Source of the DNA: Rhizobium sp. LCM 4573
GTDB taxonomy: Bacteria > Pseudomonadota > Alphaproteobacteria > Rhizobiales > Rhizobiaceae
NCBI RefSeq assembly: GCF_001854865.1
Contig: NZ_MDDW01000004.1
Coordinates: 225,485-235,127, forward strand
Reading direction: 5' to 3'
Length of the DNA: 9,643 bases
The notes under the pieces are model-generated. The model was not told the origin of the DNA. It saw only the letters and a list, made by a program, of their open reading frames with translations, and made no database searches. The position numbers and the translations under genes were made by a program. Below, piece after piece: positions 1-8,081 of the stretch; the first letter of the stretch is position 1; every line of letters starts with the position of its first letter.

Positions 1-227
1 TTCCTGAACGCCTAGCCTGGAGACCCCTCGCCACAATTTGGACGTGCCATAATGGCATCGCCCGGCGGGGTTTTCTTTGCAAATGCATCGACGGCACCAA
101 TTTCTATAAGAACATCTGTCCATGTGACGCAAAAATCGCTAAGCGACATGGAAGCGGAAACCGAGCCGGCATGAAGATGGAGATGAGTTGTGTCTCCTAG
201 ACCGGTTTCGGAGGCGGGTCTTGAGGC
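1..227. other. Intergenic leader before the M48 protease
   Basis: I see no convincing gene here. Bases 1-15 could be the last codons of an upstream + strand gene ending in TAG at 13-15, but five codons cannot prove it. A short GC hairpin followed by TTTTCTTT (about 60-78) could be a weak terminator of that gene. CTATAA at 104-109 resembles a -10 box, but no matching -35 box sits 17 bp upstream. Bases 120-151 hold an imperfect inverted repeat (CCATGT at one end, ACATGG at the other) around a perfect 11-base palindrome TCGCTAAGCGA (136-146). This would make a structured leader or an operator. Confidence 0.4.
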
Positions 228-1766
228 ATGAAGCTGCGGAACACGAATAGAAAGCGCGAAATGGCAGTGCTTGCCCCTATCAAGCGCTTTGCCGATATCC
301 TGCCCGGCTCGCAGGGCGTGACCGGTATCGTTCTTGCCGCGATCTTGCTCAGCGGCTGCCAGTCGGTGCTCGAACAGGCTTACCAGCCGAATGTAGCGCC
401 CTCCTCGAACCCGCAGATCGTCGAAGAGGTTCAGAAAAACGACCCTCGCGCGCAGATGGGCGCACGTGAGCACCCCCGCATCGTCGCAAGCTATGGGGGT
501 GAATATCACGACCAGAAGACGGAGCGCCTGGTCGCCCGGATCACCGGCGCGTTGACGGCCGTTTCGGAAAACCCGGCACAGTCCTACCGTATCACCATCC
601 TCAATTCTCCCGCTATCAATGCCTTCGCGTTGCCGGGGGGCTATCTCTATGTCACGCGGGGACTTCTGGCACTCGCCAACGACGCGTCGGAGGTTGCCGC
701 GGTTCTGTCGCATGAAATGGCGCATGTCACCGCCAATCACGGCATCGAACGGCAACGCCGCGAAGAAGCCGAGGTGATCGCGAGCCGTGTTGTGTCCGAG
801 GTATTGTCCAGCGATCTTGCCGGCAAGCAGGCCTTGGCCCGCGGCAAGCTCAGGCTGGCCGCCTTCTCCCGACAGCAGGAACTACAAGCTGACGTGATCG
901 GCGTGCGAATGCTCGGTGAAGCAGGCTATGACCCTTATGCTGCCGCGCGATTCCTCGATTCGATGGCCGCCTATGCCCGTTATTCCGCCGTCGATCCCGA
1001 TAGCGACCAGAGCCTCGACTTTCTCTCGAGCCATCCCAATTCGGCCCAGCGTGTCGACCTTGCCCGCCGCCACGCCCGCAATTTTGGGCAGGAAGGGACT
1101 GTCGGCGACAAGGGACGCGACTACTACATAGCCGGCATCGACGGCCTGCTCTATGGCGATAGCCCGCAGGAAGGCTATGTCCGCGGCCAAACCTTCCTGC
1201 ACGGTGGGCTCGGCATCCGCTTCGAGGTTCCCCCCGCTTTCCGGATCGACAACAAGGTCGAAGCAGTGTTGGCAACCGGCCCCGGCGAGACCGCTATCCG
1301 TTTCGATGGCGTCGCCGCCGGCGATTACGACAGTCTCACCAATTACCTTACGAGCGGTTGGGTTGCAGGGCTTCAGCCGGAGACGGTGAGAGAAATTCAA
1401 GTGAACGGGCTTCCGGCCGCGACCGCGCGCGCTTCCGCCGAACGGTGGGATTTCGACGTTACGGTCATCCGGCTCAACAATCAGATATTCCGGTTCCTGA
1501 CCGCCGTGCCGAAGGGCAGCACGATGCTGGAGCCAACCGCAAACCTTTTGCGGACGAATTTCCGGCAGATGACACCCCAGGAGATCGCGGCCTTGAAGCC
1601 GCTGAGAATCCGTGTCGTCACGGTTGCGCAGAGCGATACGATCGCCTCTCTCGCCGGCCGGATGATGGGTACCGACCGCAAGCTCGATCTCTTCAAGCTA
1701 ATCAATGCGATGCCCGCCAGCGCGACGGTTTCGCCTGGCCAGAAGGTCAAGATCATATCGGAATAG
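228..1766 (+). CDS. M48 family zinc metalloprotease, predicted lipoprotein with C-terminal LysM-like domain
   Basis: This is a 512-residue putative periplasmic or membrane-anchored zinc protease of the M48 (Ste24/BepA/LoiP-like) family, a group often tied to outer-membrane protein quality control. The zinc site is clear: HEMAH at residues 162-166, with the third ligand Glu218 in the downstream ExxAD motif (218-222), and an SSHP motif at 267-270. The N-terminus has basic residues, a hydrophobic stretch (31-41) and a lipobox LSGC with Cys44 as the likely lipidated residue. The last 50 residues (about 462-510, with TIASLA and SPGQKVKI) look like a LysM peptidoglycan-binding domain. The start is uncertain. 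A GGAGG at 210-214 is 13 bp from this ATG, while an in-frame ATG at 261 would shorten the n-region to a more usual length. The gene converges on rpoH2. Its substrates cannot be read from the sequence. Confidence 0.9.
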   Translation: MKLRNTNRKREMAVLAPIKRFADILPGSQGVTGIVLAAILLSGCQSVLEQAYQPNVAPSSNPQIVEEVQKNDPRAQMGAREHPRIVASYGGEYHDQKTERLVARITGALTAVSENPAQSYRITILNSPAINAFALPGGYLYVTRGLLALANDASEVAAVLSHEMAHVTANHGIERQRREEAEVIASRVVSEVLSSDLAGKQALARGKLRLAAFSRQQELQADVIGVRMLGEAGYDPYAAARFLDSMAAYARYSAVDPDSDQSLDFLSSHPNSAQRVDLARRHARNFGQEGTVGDKGRDYYIAGIDGLLYGDSPQEGYVRGQTFLHGGLGIRFEVPPAFRIDNKVEAVLATGPGETAIRFDGVAAGDYDSLTNYLTSGWVAGLQPETVREIQVNGLPAATARASAERWDFDVTVIRLNNQIFRFLTAVPKGSTMLEPTANLLRTNFRQMTPQEIAALKPLRIRVVTVAQSDTIASLAGRMMGTDRKLDLFKLINAMPASATVSPGQKVKIISE

Positions 1767-1792
1767 CCCAAACTATTTCCGAGCCGACTGCT

Positions 1793-2656
<864 letters not shown>

Positions 2657-2661
2657 CGTGT

Positions 2662-2698
2662 TCTCCGTCAAACGGTCTGATCCGATAAAGACAGGAGA
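2662..2698 (-). promoter_or_regulatory. Hairpin covering the rpoH2 ribosome binding site
   Basis: In the mRNA, UCUCC (2698-2694) and GUC (2692-2690) can pair with GAC (2669-2667) and GGAGA (2666-2662), giving eight pairs with one bulged U at 2693. GGAGA is the Shine-Dalgarno sequence, so it would be hidden when the stem is closed. The 20-base loop can form three more C-G pairs. Whether it melts with heat or is opened by a factor is inference; E. coli rpoH translation is known to be controlled by thermal melting of mRNA structure. Confidence 0.45.
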
Positions 2699-2891
2699 TC
2701 TCGAGCAGACAAGCCGACGCGCCATGCCGTTGATTGGAACGGACGGACTATGGACGCTGTGCAGTAACCTGTCGCTTTTGCTCCCCTCGCTGGTGATGCG
2801 AATTCGACCGGGACTCTGCCGGACGTGTCCGCGCCATTGTCGAAACGGAAGAACTGATGGTGCAGCAGTTAGTTCGCCGTTCCGGCGGGTT

Positions 2892-2916
2892 AACGCGAGA
2901 GAGACCAAAAAGTTCC
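2892..2916 (-). promoter_or_regulatory. RpoE2 (EcfG)-type promoter of rpoH2
   Basis: On the - strand GGAAC (2916-2912) is followed by exactly 18 bases and then TT (2893-2892), inside CGTT. This equals the published consensus for the S. meliloti general stress sigma factor RpoE2 (GGAAC, 18-19 bases, TT). The start of transcription would be near 2885, giving a leader of about 230 nt. rpoH2 is a known RpoE2 target in S. meliloti, which supports the call. Confidence 0.8.
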
Positions 2917-2919
2917 AAT

Positions 2920-2949
2920 AAAAAACCCGGCTCAAGGCCGGGTCTTTTT
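2920..2949 (-). terminator. Rho-independent terminator of carD, symmetrical
   Basis: A perfect 7-bp stem, ACCCGGC (2925-2931) with GCCGGGT (2937-2943), has a 5-base loop TCAAG. On the - strand a run of six T (2925-2920, partly shared with the stem) follows. On the + strand CTTTTTGG follows, so the hairpin can work in both directions. It lies 20 bp past the carD stop and ends 3 bases before the rpoH2 -35 box. Confidence 0.9.
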
Positions 2950-2968
2950 GGCTTTTTATAGGGTTCGA

Positions 2969-3538
2969 TCAGGCCGCTTCGTCCTGAGATTCGTCTTCAT
3001 CTATGGCCTTGCCGCGCTTGGGACCTTTGGCAAGGTTGACTTCAACGAGGCGAACGGCTTCCGTTTCGGACATCTTGTTCACGGCAGCGATTTCACGCGC
3101 CATGCGATCAAGGGCTGCTTCGTAAAGCTGACGCTCCGAGTAGGACTGCTCGGGCTGGTTCTCCGCGCGATAAAGATCGCGAACCACCTCTGCGATCGAG
3201 ATCAGGTCTCCGGAATTGATCTTGGCATCATATTCCTGCGCCCTGCGCGACCACATGGTGCGCTTGATGCGGGCCTTGCCCTGAACGACCTTGAGAGCGC
3301 GTTCGACAAAATCCGTTTCCGATAGCTTGCGCATGCCGATGCTGACCGCCTTGGCAACGGGAACCTTGAGGCGCATCTTGTCTTTTTCGAAATCGATAAC
3401 AAAAAGCTCAAGCTTCATGCCCGCCACTTCCTGCTCTTCGATGGCGGTGATAGTGCCTACGCCGTGGGCCGGATAGACAATCGATTCACCAGTCTTGAAG
3501 CCCTGTCGTGCCGGAGATTTCTTCTGTTGAGTCGTCAT
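2969..3538 (-). CDS. carD: CarD/CdnL family transcription regulator
   Basis: This is a 189-residue RNA polymerase-binding regulator of the CarD_CdnL_TRCF family. Family members bind the RNAP beta subunit through an N-terminal Tudor-like domain and stabilise open complexes, mainly at rRNA and housekeeping promoters. The N-terminal domain covers about residues 12-75 and carries the signature YPAHGVG (22-28). The helical C-terminal part includes Trp96 in the MWSRRAQEYDAKI stretch, the likely match to the Trp that wedges into the upstream edge of the -10 bubble in mycobacterial CarD. The tail is acidic (DEDESQDE). I start at the ATG at 3538. AGGGAG lies 12 bases upstream, which is rather far, so the in-frame GTG at 3547 (3 bases from it) or 3565 cannot be ruled out. 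The gene has its own terminator and a long upstream gap, so it is probably transcribed alone. Confidence 0.92.
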   Translation of the reverse strand: MTTQQKKSPARQGFKTGESIVYPAHGVGTITAIEEQEVAGMKLELFVIDFEKDKMRLKVPVAKAVSIGMRKLSETDFVERALKVVQGKARIKRTMWSRRAQEYDAKINSGDLISIAEVVRDLYRAENQPEQSYSERQLYEAALDRMAREIAAVNKMSETEAVRLVEVNLAKGPKRGKAIDEDESQDEAA

Positions 3539-3563
3539 TCGTTTCACAAACTCCCTATTACGC

Positions 3564-3591
3564 ACCCGGTTTGCCGGGTCGGGAACCGGGT
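3564..3591 (-). promoter_or_regulatory. Alternative hairpins in the carD leader
   Basis: In carD mRNA order the leader reads ACCCGGTT (3591-3584), ACCCGG (3579-3574), then AACCGGGT (3571-3564). The last block can pair with either of the first two: 6 bp with a 4-base loop, or 8 bp with a 12-base loop. The two pairings exclude each other. The structure ends about 7 bases before the AGGGAG ribosome site. No regulator is implied by the sequence itself. Confidence 0.4.
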
Positions 3592-3860
3592 CAATCAGGC
3601 CCGGATGAGACGGGGAAAACCGTCAAGCCATTTCCATACTGGTCCGACCAACGCGCGCGAAAAACAAACCCCATCGCGAATGGCGACTGACAACCTACAG
3701 CGTTGCAATGTCACGGGAACCGCGTTTCGGGTGATCTGTTGCTTTCGTGATGTTTTTTGGGCACGCGAGTGCCGTCTTGTGGAACAGTATTTGTTGTGTA
3801 CCACAAAAAAGTGCCGAAATCAATAATTTGCTTTAGGAAGTCGATTCCGGCGCACCAATT

Positions 3861-3887
3861 GCTGCTGCCCAACAAAAAGGCAGAAGC
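3861..3887 (-). terminator. Possible fdxA 3' hairpin
   Basis: GCTGCTGCC (3861-3869) pairs with GGCAGAAGC (3879-3887) with one mismatch around a 9-base loop, about 40 bp past the fdxA stop. No T-run follows on the - strand, so the end of fdxA transcripts is not certain here. Confidence 0.35.
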
Positions 3888-3925
3888 AATGTACTATCGG
3901 AATATCGCGTTGACTTTGGAAGATT

Positions 3926-4264
3926 TCAATCCCCCTGGCCGGGTTCCGGTGAGAAGAACTTGTCGAACTTGTTTTCAACGCCATCCATCTCTTTGGCTTC
4001 AGGTAGCTCGTCCCGCTTGACCGTAATGTTCGGCCAGATTTGGGCATAGTCCGCGTTCAGCTTCAGCCATTTGTCGAGACCCGGTTCCGTATCCGGCTTG
4101 ATCGCCTCGGCGGGACATTCCGGCTCGCAGACCCCACAGTCGATACATTCGTCCGGATGGATGACGAGAAAATTTTCACCTTCGTAAAAGCAATCGACCG
4201 GGCAAACTTCCACGCAGTCGGTATATTTGCAGCGGATGCAATTGTCGGTCACGACATACGTCAT
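3926..4264 (-). CDS. fdxA: 7Fe ferredoxin (3Fe-4S plus 4Fe-4S), FdxA
   Basis: This is a 112-residue cytoplasmic electron carrier of the Azotobacter FdI/FdxA type. Nine cysteines are present at 9, 12, 17, 21, 25, 40, 43, 46 and 50. By comparison with A. vinelandii FdI, Cys9, 17, 21 and 50 should hold the 3Fe-4S cluster. Cys25, 40, 43 and 46 should hold the 4Fe-4S cluster, and Cys12 matches the free cysteine of that protein. The C-terminal half ([16 protein letters not shown], about 66-81) is the usual extension of this class, and the length is normal. CGGAG lies 7 bases before the ATG, so the start is secure. The gene follows the S4 protein gene on the same strand after a gap of 223 bp, and the adjacency to carD is common in alphaproteobacteria. 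The redox partner is not shown by the sequence. Confidence 0.95.
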   Translation of the reverse strand: MTYVVTDNCIRCKYTDCVEVCPVDCFYEGENFLVIHPDECIDCGVCEPECPAEAIKPDTEPGLDKWLKLNADYAQIWPNITVKRDELPEAKEMDGVENKFDKFFSPEPGQGD

Positions 4265-4394
4265 TACGGCACTCCGAGAAAATCGCGGTCAGAGCAAAGG
4301 CGAACGGAAAAGGCGCCAAGGAAAACCGGAAACCCGCCCATTTCCAATGGTGCAGGCGACCGGATTTCGTCCGTCAGGTAAAGCCTTTGCAGGC

Positions 4395-4400
4395 ATATAG
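4395..4400 (-). promoter_or_regulatory. Candidate extended -10 box of fdxA
   Basis: The - strand reads TTGCTATATG. CTATAT matches the usual rhizobial -10 box, and the TG one base before it makes an extended -10. The -35 position (GTTTAA) is poor. The start would be near 4388, giving a leader of about 120 nt. It is the only good -10 match I found in the fdxA gap. Confidence 0.35.
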
Positions 4401-4429
4401 CAAGGACAAACAATCCTTTAAACCGGCTG

Positions 4430-4453
4430 TCGGGAGTGCTTTATTCTCCCCGA
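4430..4453 (-). terminator. Possible weak terminator of the helicase-S4 operon
   Basis: TCGGGAG (4430-4436) pairs with CTCCCCGA (4446-4453) with one bulge and a 9-base loop, 34 bp past the S4 gene stop. Only a short mixed T stretch follows on the - strand, so read-through into fdxA is possible. Confidence 0.35.
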
Positions 4454-4487
4454 GACCGGATCGGAAAGCGTCCCGTTTCCATCGCAC

Positions 4488-4844
4488 CTATCTTCGAAAA
4501 GACTTGGATGCGGGTCCGCGCTGAGCACGCTCGAAAGGCGTGAGCGGCTTCTGCCGATCCGGCGGCGTCACGTCGTCGTAAAGCAATTTCGCCTCTTCGA
4601 AGGGACCGCGCCGGGCGCCGGGCGCTCGCACCACCAAAACGAGGTCGCGTCTATCGAGGAGCATTTCGATCCTGTCGCCAGGCTTTACCATGCGGCTCGG
4701 CTGATCGCAGATCTCGCCATTGATCGTCACCGCACCAGCCGAAATCAGCGATTGCGCAAGCGAGCGCGATTTTACCATGCGGGCGAAGAAGAGCCACTTA
4801 TCGATGCGCTGCCGCGAATCCTGTTGTGGCTCCTTTTCCGACAT
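4488..4844 (-). CDS. S4-domain RNA-binding protein, Hsp15 (HslR)-like
   Basis: This is a 118-residue cytoplasmic protein with a single S4 RNA-binding domain at about residues 12-72 (RIDKWLFFARMVKSRSLAQ, then GAVTINGE and VKPGDRIEM). The basic C-terminal tail ends in KSFRR. This is the layout of Hsp15/HslR, which in E. coli binds stalled 50S subunits carrying a nascent chain. That precise role is known for E. coli and only inferred here. The gene starts 7 bp after the helicase stop. Its ribosome site (AATAGG) lies over the helicase stop codon, so the two are probably translationally coupled. The pairing with an RNA helicase suggests a role in RNA or ribosome handling. Confidence 0.88.
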   Translation of the reverse strand: MSEKEPQQDSRQRIDKWLFFARMVKSRSLAQSLISAGAVTINGEICDQPSRMVKPGDRIEMLLDRRDLVLVVRAPGARRGPFEEAKLLYDDVTPPDRQKPLTPFERAQRGPASKSFRR

Positions 4845-4851
4845 GAGAGAC

Positions 4852-7800
4852 CTATTTCTTCATTTGCTCCTTGAGAGCAGCCAGCTTTGCGAAGGGTGAA
4901 TCCGGATCGATCGGCTTCTCCTTGCGCGGGGGCTTGGCTTCGAAACGAGAGGGTTGCGACGTTTTGCCACGCTCCGCCCGATCCTGCCGCTCGCCACGCT
5001 CCTGCCGCGGCCCACGCTCGCCCTTGTTGCCGTCCGGCCGACGGTTTTCGCGGTTCGGCCTGCCGCCCTCACGCCGCCCTTCCGTGCCGGCACCGGCATT
5101 TCGCTGACCCTGGCCTTGGCCTTGACCACGCCGCTCGCCCTGCTGTGGACGACGCTGGTTGTCGCGGCCGCCACCCGGACGCCAGAGCAGGACCGGCTTC
5201 GGTTCTTCCGGCTCTGTGGGCTTGGCAGCCTCGGATGCATCCCCTGCCTCTGCAGCAGGCTCTGCGGTTGCTTCCTGGGCTGGAGCTTCGGCAGCCGTTT
5301 CTTCCGCCTGCCCCTCAGCCGGGGCTTCCGCGGTCCGCTCCTCGCCGAGAGCATCAGCCTCTTCATCCGTGTCGACTGCGGTTTCTACAGCCGGTGTGGA
5401 TGTAGCCGCGGCACCGACGTCATGGCTCGCGAGGAAAGCCTGAGCTTCCTCGGCCTTGATTGCGTCCGCCCGATAGCCGAGCCCCTTGAGTATTTCCTCC
5501 ATGTCGTCCGGCGTCGCACCGAGGATCGAAAGCATGGCGGTGGTCGTCGTGAAACGCCGACCATCATAAGCACCTTCCGGACGCGGTGTTGCGCCAGGCT
5601 TCCACTGCAGCAGAGGCCGGATCAGATCGGCAAGGCGCTCCAGGATATCTATGCGCACCGCGCGCTTTCCGAGGAAGCGAAAGCCTGCGAGTTTGTAGAA
5701 CATCCGCTCGAACCCAGGCTCAGCGACGACAGAAGTGCGGCCCGCAGCAAGCGCCGGAATGAGGTCGCCATAGCCCGGCTTGTCGAGACCGTCATTCTTC
5801 AGCGCCCACAGCAGCGTAATGAGTTCCGCGGGAGCGGGTTTCAGAAGTACCGGGATGAAAACATGATAGGCGCCGAAACGGATGCCATAGCGGCGCATGG
5901 AAGCACGGGCATCCTGATCGAGCGCCTTCACCTCGTCGGCGACGTCGCGGCGGAAGAGCACGCCGAGATTTTCTACAAGCTGGAATGCCAGCCCCTTCGC
6001 CAATCCCTGAAGATCCTCGGCACGGGAAAGGTCGTCGAGCGGCTTTAGAACCGTCGCGATGTGATGATTAACGAAGCGCTCGATGCGCGCATGGACATGG
6101 TCTCGCGCATTTCCGGTAAGCTGTTCGTCCGAGAGGAGGATAACGCGGGGGCGCATCACGTTGTCGCCCGCGGCAAGGCGGCCGACGGGCTCTCCGAGCC
6201 AGCGCACGAAACCATCCGAGGCGAGCGCGAAATCGCCGTTACCCGCCGCATAAAGCCGGGCGGCCCGGGCTTCGAACTCCAGAGCAAGCGCCTTTTGTGC
6301 CGCGGCCTGGATAGCCTTGGCGTCCGGCCCTTCCGCACCCGCAACGGGCGTGAACCGGAACCCGGCCAATTGTCCGACGTGATGCCCCTCTACGAAGACA
6401 TCGCCATTCACACTGATTTCTGCTTCCAGCATCGCATTCTCTCTAAGGCGCTTCATGAGCACAGATGTCCTGCGATCAACAAAGCGTTTCGTCAACCGTT
6501 CATGTAACGCGTCGGACAACCTATCCTCTATTTCCCGCGTCTTTTCTTGCCAGTGTGTCGGATCAGCAAGCCAGCCGGGGCGGTTTGAGACATAGGTCCA
6601 AGTGCGTATCTGCGCGATCCGGGCGGAAAGCGTATCGATCTCGCCGTCGGTCCGATCGGCACGGCGAACCTGCTCGGCCATGAAATCTTCGTTCACCGTC
6701 CCCGCTCTTACGAGATCGAAGAAAAGCGTCGAAATCAGGTCCGCATGTTGTGCAGGTGTTATACGACGATAATCCGGCAGCGCACAGGTCTCCCAGAGTT
6801 TTTCGATCCGCTCGGGGGTGGTCGCGGCATCCTTCACCTCCGGATAACGGGAAAGGTAATCGAGAGCCTGACTGTCCGTTGCCGGGAGTGCCCGCGCCAG
6901 CCCCGGCAGGGTCGGAGCCATATCGAGACTTTCGCGCAGAGCCTTGAGCGAGGAAAAGTCGAAGCTCTTGGATCTCCACTGCAGCACCTTCACATGATCG
7001 AACTCATGCCCCTCGATTCGCTCGACGAGTTCGTCGTCCAGGGGTGCGACCCGCCCCGTGACGCCGAAGGTGCCGTCGCGGAGATACCGGCCGGCGCGCC
7101 CGGCGATCTGACCGAGCTCGGCCGGGTTGAGGTTGCGGAACTGATAGCCGTCGAATTTCCTGTCCTGCGCAAAGGCTACATGGTCGACGTCGAGGTTGAG
7201 ACCCATGCCGATAGCGTCGGTGGCGACGAGATATTCGACATCGCCTGCCTGATAGAGCCCGACCTGGGCATTGCGCGTTCGCGGGCTAAGCGCGCCGAGC
7301 ACGACTGCCGCTCCTCCGCGCTGCCGGCGGATCAGCTCGGCGATCGCATAGACTTCGTCAGCGGAAAACGCGACGATCGCCGAGCGCTGCGGCAAGCGAG
7401 TGATCTTCTTCTGCCCGGCATAGAAGAGCTGCGAGAGACGCGGCCGCTCCACCACCGTGAGCCCCGGAAGCAGCTTTTCCAAGATGGGGCGCATGGTGGC
7501 AGCCCCGAGAAGCAGCGTTTCCTCGCGCCCGCGCAGGTGCAGGATGCGATCGGTGAAGATGTGGCCCCGTTCGAGATCGCCGGCCAACTGCACTTCGTCG
7601 ATTGCGACGAAGGCGGCCTTGGTCTCGCGCGGCATCGCCTCCACTGTGCAGACCGAAAACCGCGCATTGGGGGGCGTGATCTTTTCCTCCCCTGTGACTA
7701 GGGCCACATGGGCGGTCCCGACCTTTTCCACCACGCGCGTATAGACCTCGCGCGCAAGCAAGCGCAGCGGCAGGCCGATGACGCCCGATCCGTGCGCCAC

Positions 7801-7896
7801 CATCCTCTCGATGGCATAGTGAGTCTTGCCGGTATTTGTGGGGCCAAGCACGGCTATTACGCCGCGCCCGCTGAGCGTCATGGGCTGGAAGTTCAA
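4852..7896 (-). CDS. Suv3-family ATP-dependent RNA helicase with long disordered tail
   Basis: This is a 1014-residue superfamily 2 helicase related to mitochondrial Suv3, the RNA helicase of the mitochondrial degradosome. Motifs appear in order: Walker A GPTNTGKT (18-25), motif II DEVQ (100-103) as in Suv3 rather than DEAD, motif III GAATMRP (131-137), motif V ATDAIGMGLNL (225-235) and motif VI QIAGRAGR (263-270). Residues about 290-830 form the conserved alphaproteobacterial helical part. From about 835 the protein becomes Ala/Glu-rich and acidic. A hydrophobic PVLLWRP (901-907) follows, then an Arg/Gly/Gln-rich basic stretch (908-980) and a conserved-looking end, DPDSPFAKLAALKEQMKK (997-1014). 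The start shown is TTG with a partial ribosome site (GGGA); the in-frame ATG at 7881 is five codons later and equally possible. An in-frame TAG lies just upstream. The substrate is unproven, with RNA decay or rRNA processing the likely role. Confidence 0.92.
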   Translation of the reverse strand: MNFQPMTLSGRGVIAVLGPTNTGKTHYAIERMVAHGSGVIGLPLRLLAREVYTRVVEKVGTAHVALVTGEEKITPPNARFSVCTVEAMPRETKAAFVAIDEVQLAGDLERGHIFTDRILHLRGREETLLLGAATMRPILEKLLPGLTVVERPRLSQLFYAGQKKITRLPQRSAIVAFSADEVYAIAELIRRQRGGAAVVLGALSPRTRNAQVGLYQAGDVEYLVATDAIGMGLNLDVDHVAFAQDRKFDGYQFRNLNPAELGQIAGRAGRYLRDGTFGVTGRVAPLDDELVERIEGHEFDHVKVLQWRSKSFDFSSLKALRESLDMAPTLPGLARALPATDSQALDYLSRYPEVKDAATTPERIEKLWETCALPDYRRITPAQHADLISTLFFDLVRAGTVNEDFMAEQVRRADRTDGEIDTLSARIAQIRTWTYVSNRPGWLADPTHWQEKTREIEDRLSDALHERLTKRFVDRRTSVLMKRLRENAMLEAEISVNGDVFVEGHHVGQLAGFRFTPVAGAEGPDAKAIQAAAQKALALEFEARAARLYAAGNGDFALASDGFVRWLGEPVGRLAAGDNVMRPRVILLSDEQLTGNARDHVHARIERFVNHHIATVLKPLDDLSRAEDLQGLAKGLAFQLVENLGVLFRRDVADEVKALDQDARASMRRYGIRFGAYHVFIPVLLKPAPAELITLLWALKNDGLDKPGYGDLIPALAAGRTSVVAEPGFERMFYKLAGFRFLGKRAVRIDILERLADLIRPLLQWKPGATPRPEGAYDGRRFTTTTAMLSILGATPDDMEEILKGLGYRADAIKAEEAQAFLASHDVGAAATSTPAVETAVDTDEEADALGEERTAEAPAEGQAEETAAEAPAQEATAEPAAEAGDASEAAKPTEPEEPKPVLLWRPGGGRDNQRRPQQGERRGQGQGQGQRNAGAGTEGRREGGRPNRENRRPDGNKGERGPRQERGERQDRAERGKTSQPSRFEAKPPRKEKPIDPDSPFAKLAALKEQMKK

Positions 7897-8081
7897 AGCC
7901 GGATCCCAAACATCCTATCCGGCCGCTCCCTCGCTTGCACGAAACGGCGACCGTGTCACACATGGCAATCCACGCCGCGAAACGCAAGTCGGCAAGCCCT
8001 CTCCTTTCGCAAAAATTCCAGAATCTCCCTTGCCGAACATGCGCTTCCTGCAACCGGGGACCACCTATCGGCGAACAAACG

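Larger units (their letters stand above)
2657..2968 (-). other. rpoH2 leader, promoter and carD terminator region
   Basis: This 312-bp gap is fully used on the - strand. From right to left it holds the carD terminator, the RpoE2-type promoter, a small hairpin at the predicted 5' end of the rpoH2 transcript (CGCCG 2875-2879 with CGGCG 2883-2887, loop of 3), and about 160 bases of leader with no clear signal. Last comes an inverted repeat that covers the ribosome binding site. Reading frames within it show no family features. Confidence 0.6.
3539..3925 (-). other. Intergenic region between fdxA and carD
   Basis: This stretch of 387 bp has no credible gene; the short frames in it lack ribosome sites and family features. 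It must hold the end of fdxA and the promoter of carD. TTGAC strings on the - strand have no good -10 partner at 16-18 bp, so I call no promoter. A small palindrome TTGTG-TAC-CACAA (3794-3806) could be an operator. The stretch near 3785-3840 is AT-richer than the surroundings. Confidence 0.5.

Noticed and set aside
12..755. Open - strand frame of 247 codons opposite the M48 gene
   Set aside because: It overlaps the lipobox and zinc motif region of the protease on the other strand and has no recognisable domain.
2736..2760. GGAAC on the + strand as another RpoE2 promoter
   Set aside because: No TT lies 18-19 bases downstream and no + strand gene follows.
2657..2935. Longer rpoH2 with a start upstream of 2656
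   Set aside because: The extension would cover the promoter and the terminator T-run, has no ribosome site at its Met codons, and is not typical of sigma-32 proteins.
4954..6048. Open + strand frame of 364 codons
   Set aside because: It is the antisense shadow of the GC-rich helicase gene, rich in Arg, Leu and Pro, with no recognisable domain, while the - strand frame has all helicase motifs in order.
6745..7701. Open + strand frame of 318 codons
   Set aside because: It lies wholly opposite the helicase motor domain, whose motifs fix the true frame. No family features are seen.
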